The notes beneath the pieces are model-generated. The model was given only the letters and a program-made list of their open reading frames with translations. It had not been told where the DNA came from and ran no database searches. Position numbers and translations under genes: made by a program. A stretch of 5,893 nt of DNA from an uncultured Odoribacter sp. (GTDB taxonomy: Bacteria; Bacteroidota; Bacteroidia; Bacteroidales; Marinifilaceae): assembly GCA_947176455.1 (NCBI GenBank), contig CAMWQQ010000111.1, forward strand, positions 1-5,893, in the 5' to 3' direction. Below are positions 5,694 to 5,893 of the stretch, in pieces; the first letter of the stretch is position 1; each line of letters begins with the position of its first letter.

Positions 5694-5769
5694 CTTTCCA
5701 AAAAATTGCTATTGTGAAAAAATTATGTTAGTCGTATTTTAGAAGGTTTATAAGATTTCACCTATTCTA

Positions 5770-5801
5770 ATTGAAATGCAACTGCCCTGACAGTATCCTT
5801 G
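5770..5801 (+). promoter_or_regulatory. Candidate Bacteroidota-type promoter of tpx
   Basis: ATTG at 5770-5773 resembles the -33 element TTTG. After a 20-base spacer, TATCCTTG at 5794-5801 matches the -7 element TAnnTTTG at all but one of its fixed positions. The spacing is what this promoter class prefers. Transcription would begin near 5808, giving a short leader of about 30 bases before the ATG at 5841. No operator-like palindrome is obvious around it. Confidence 0.5.
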
Positions 5802-5840
5802 CACTCCTTTTATCCGTATACTCCCAAAAAACACTTTACC

Positions 5841-5893
5841 ATGAAAACAGTAGCATTCAAAGGAAACACCGTGCATGTAAAAGGAGATTTTCC
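5841..5893 (+). CDS. tpx: Thiol peroxidase, 5' end only
   Basis: Seventeen complete codons are visible before the window ends: M-K-T-V-A-F-K-G-N-T-V-H-V-K-G-D-F, and the next codon starts CC (Pro). The pattern of a first strand, F-K-G-N-x-V-x-V, then G-x-F-P matches the N-terminus of Tpx-type atypical two-cysteine peroxiredoxins, compare V-H-F-Q-G-N-P-V in E. coli Tpx. Tpx reduces hydrogen peroxide and alkyl hydroperoxides at the expense of thioredoxin; Bacteroides species use it in oxygen tolerance. The peroxidatic cysteine lies beyond the window, so activity cannot be checked. The gene is divergent from the operon and has its own candidate promoter at 5770-5801. The assignment rests on about 18 residues. 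Confidence 0.72.
   Translation, partial: MKTVAFKGNTVHVKGDF

Noticed and set aside
1..5893. CRISPR arrays, tRNA or rRNA genes, transposase genes
   Set aside because: No regularly spaced direct repeats, cloverleaf or rRNA-like sequence, and no transposase or integrase motifs were seen on either strand.

Overview
The window looks like a chromosomal stretch from a gut-type Bacteroidota bacterium, probably Bacteroidales (Bacteroides or Parabacteroides-like). The reasons are the moderately AT-rich composition, start codons without clear Shine-Dalgarno sequences, a promoter of the Bacteroidota -33/-7 type before the last gene, and the style of the lipoprotein and GYF_2/SPFH proteins. Genus is inference.

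Layout. Positions 1-92 hold the 3' end of an unrecognised plus-strand gene. A strong hairpin at 111-145 has T-rich flanks on both sides and probably terminates transcription from both directions. From 5313 down to 223 seven minus-strand genes are packed head to tail with gaps of -10 to about 32 bases, which reads as one operon. In transcription order they are: a lipoprotein (4129-5313), a protein with a uracil-DNA-glycosylase-like fold signature (3409-4116), a TerB-like plus zinc-ribbon plus coiled-coil protein (2445-3398), a 64-residue two-helix membrane protein (2260-2454), an SPFH/YdjI-type protein with a C-terminal GYF_2 domain (905-2239), a small second GYF_2 protein (579-872), and a small four-helix membrane protein (223-564). 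After a 527-base intergenic region, a plus-strand gene begins at 5841 whose first residues look like thiol peroxidase (Tpx); it runs off the window.

How the genes may work together. An SPFH protein without its own membrane anchor, a zinc-ribbon protein, and small membrane proteins in one operon recall the Bacillus subtilis ydjGHI membrane-stress locus, in which membrane-anchored zinc-ribbon proteins recruit the SPFH protein YdjI. Here the composition differs: the zinc-ribbon protein is soluble with a TerB-like head, membrane helices are on separate small proteins, GYF_2 peptide-binding modules occur twice, and a lipoprotein and a UDG-fold protein are added. A membrane-associated scaffold is the most economical reading, but no function is shown by the sequence.

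The intergenic region 5314-5840 is the least ordinary DNA here. Positions 5373-5576 form a long imperfect palindrome (about 65 matching positions over arms of about 100 bases, apex at 5470-5474). It lies between two direct copies of an 11-base sequence (5321-5331 and 5658-5668). It is either a foldback/MITE-like repeat or a large hairpin in the 5' leader of the seven-gene operon.
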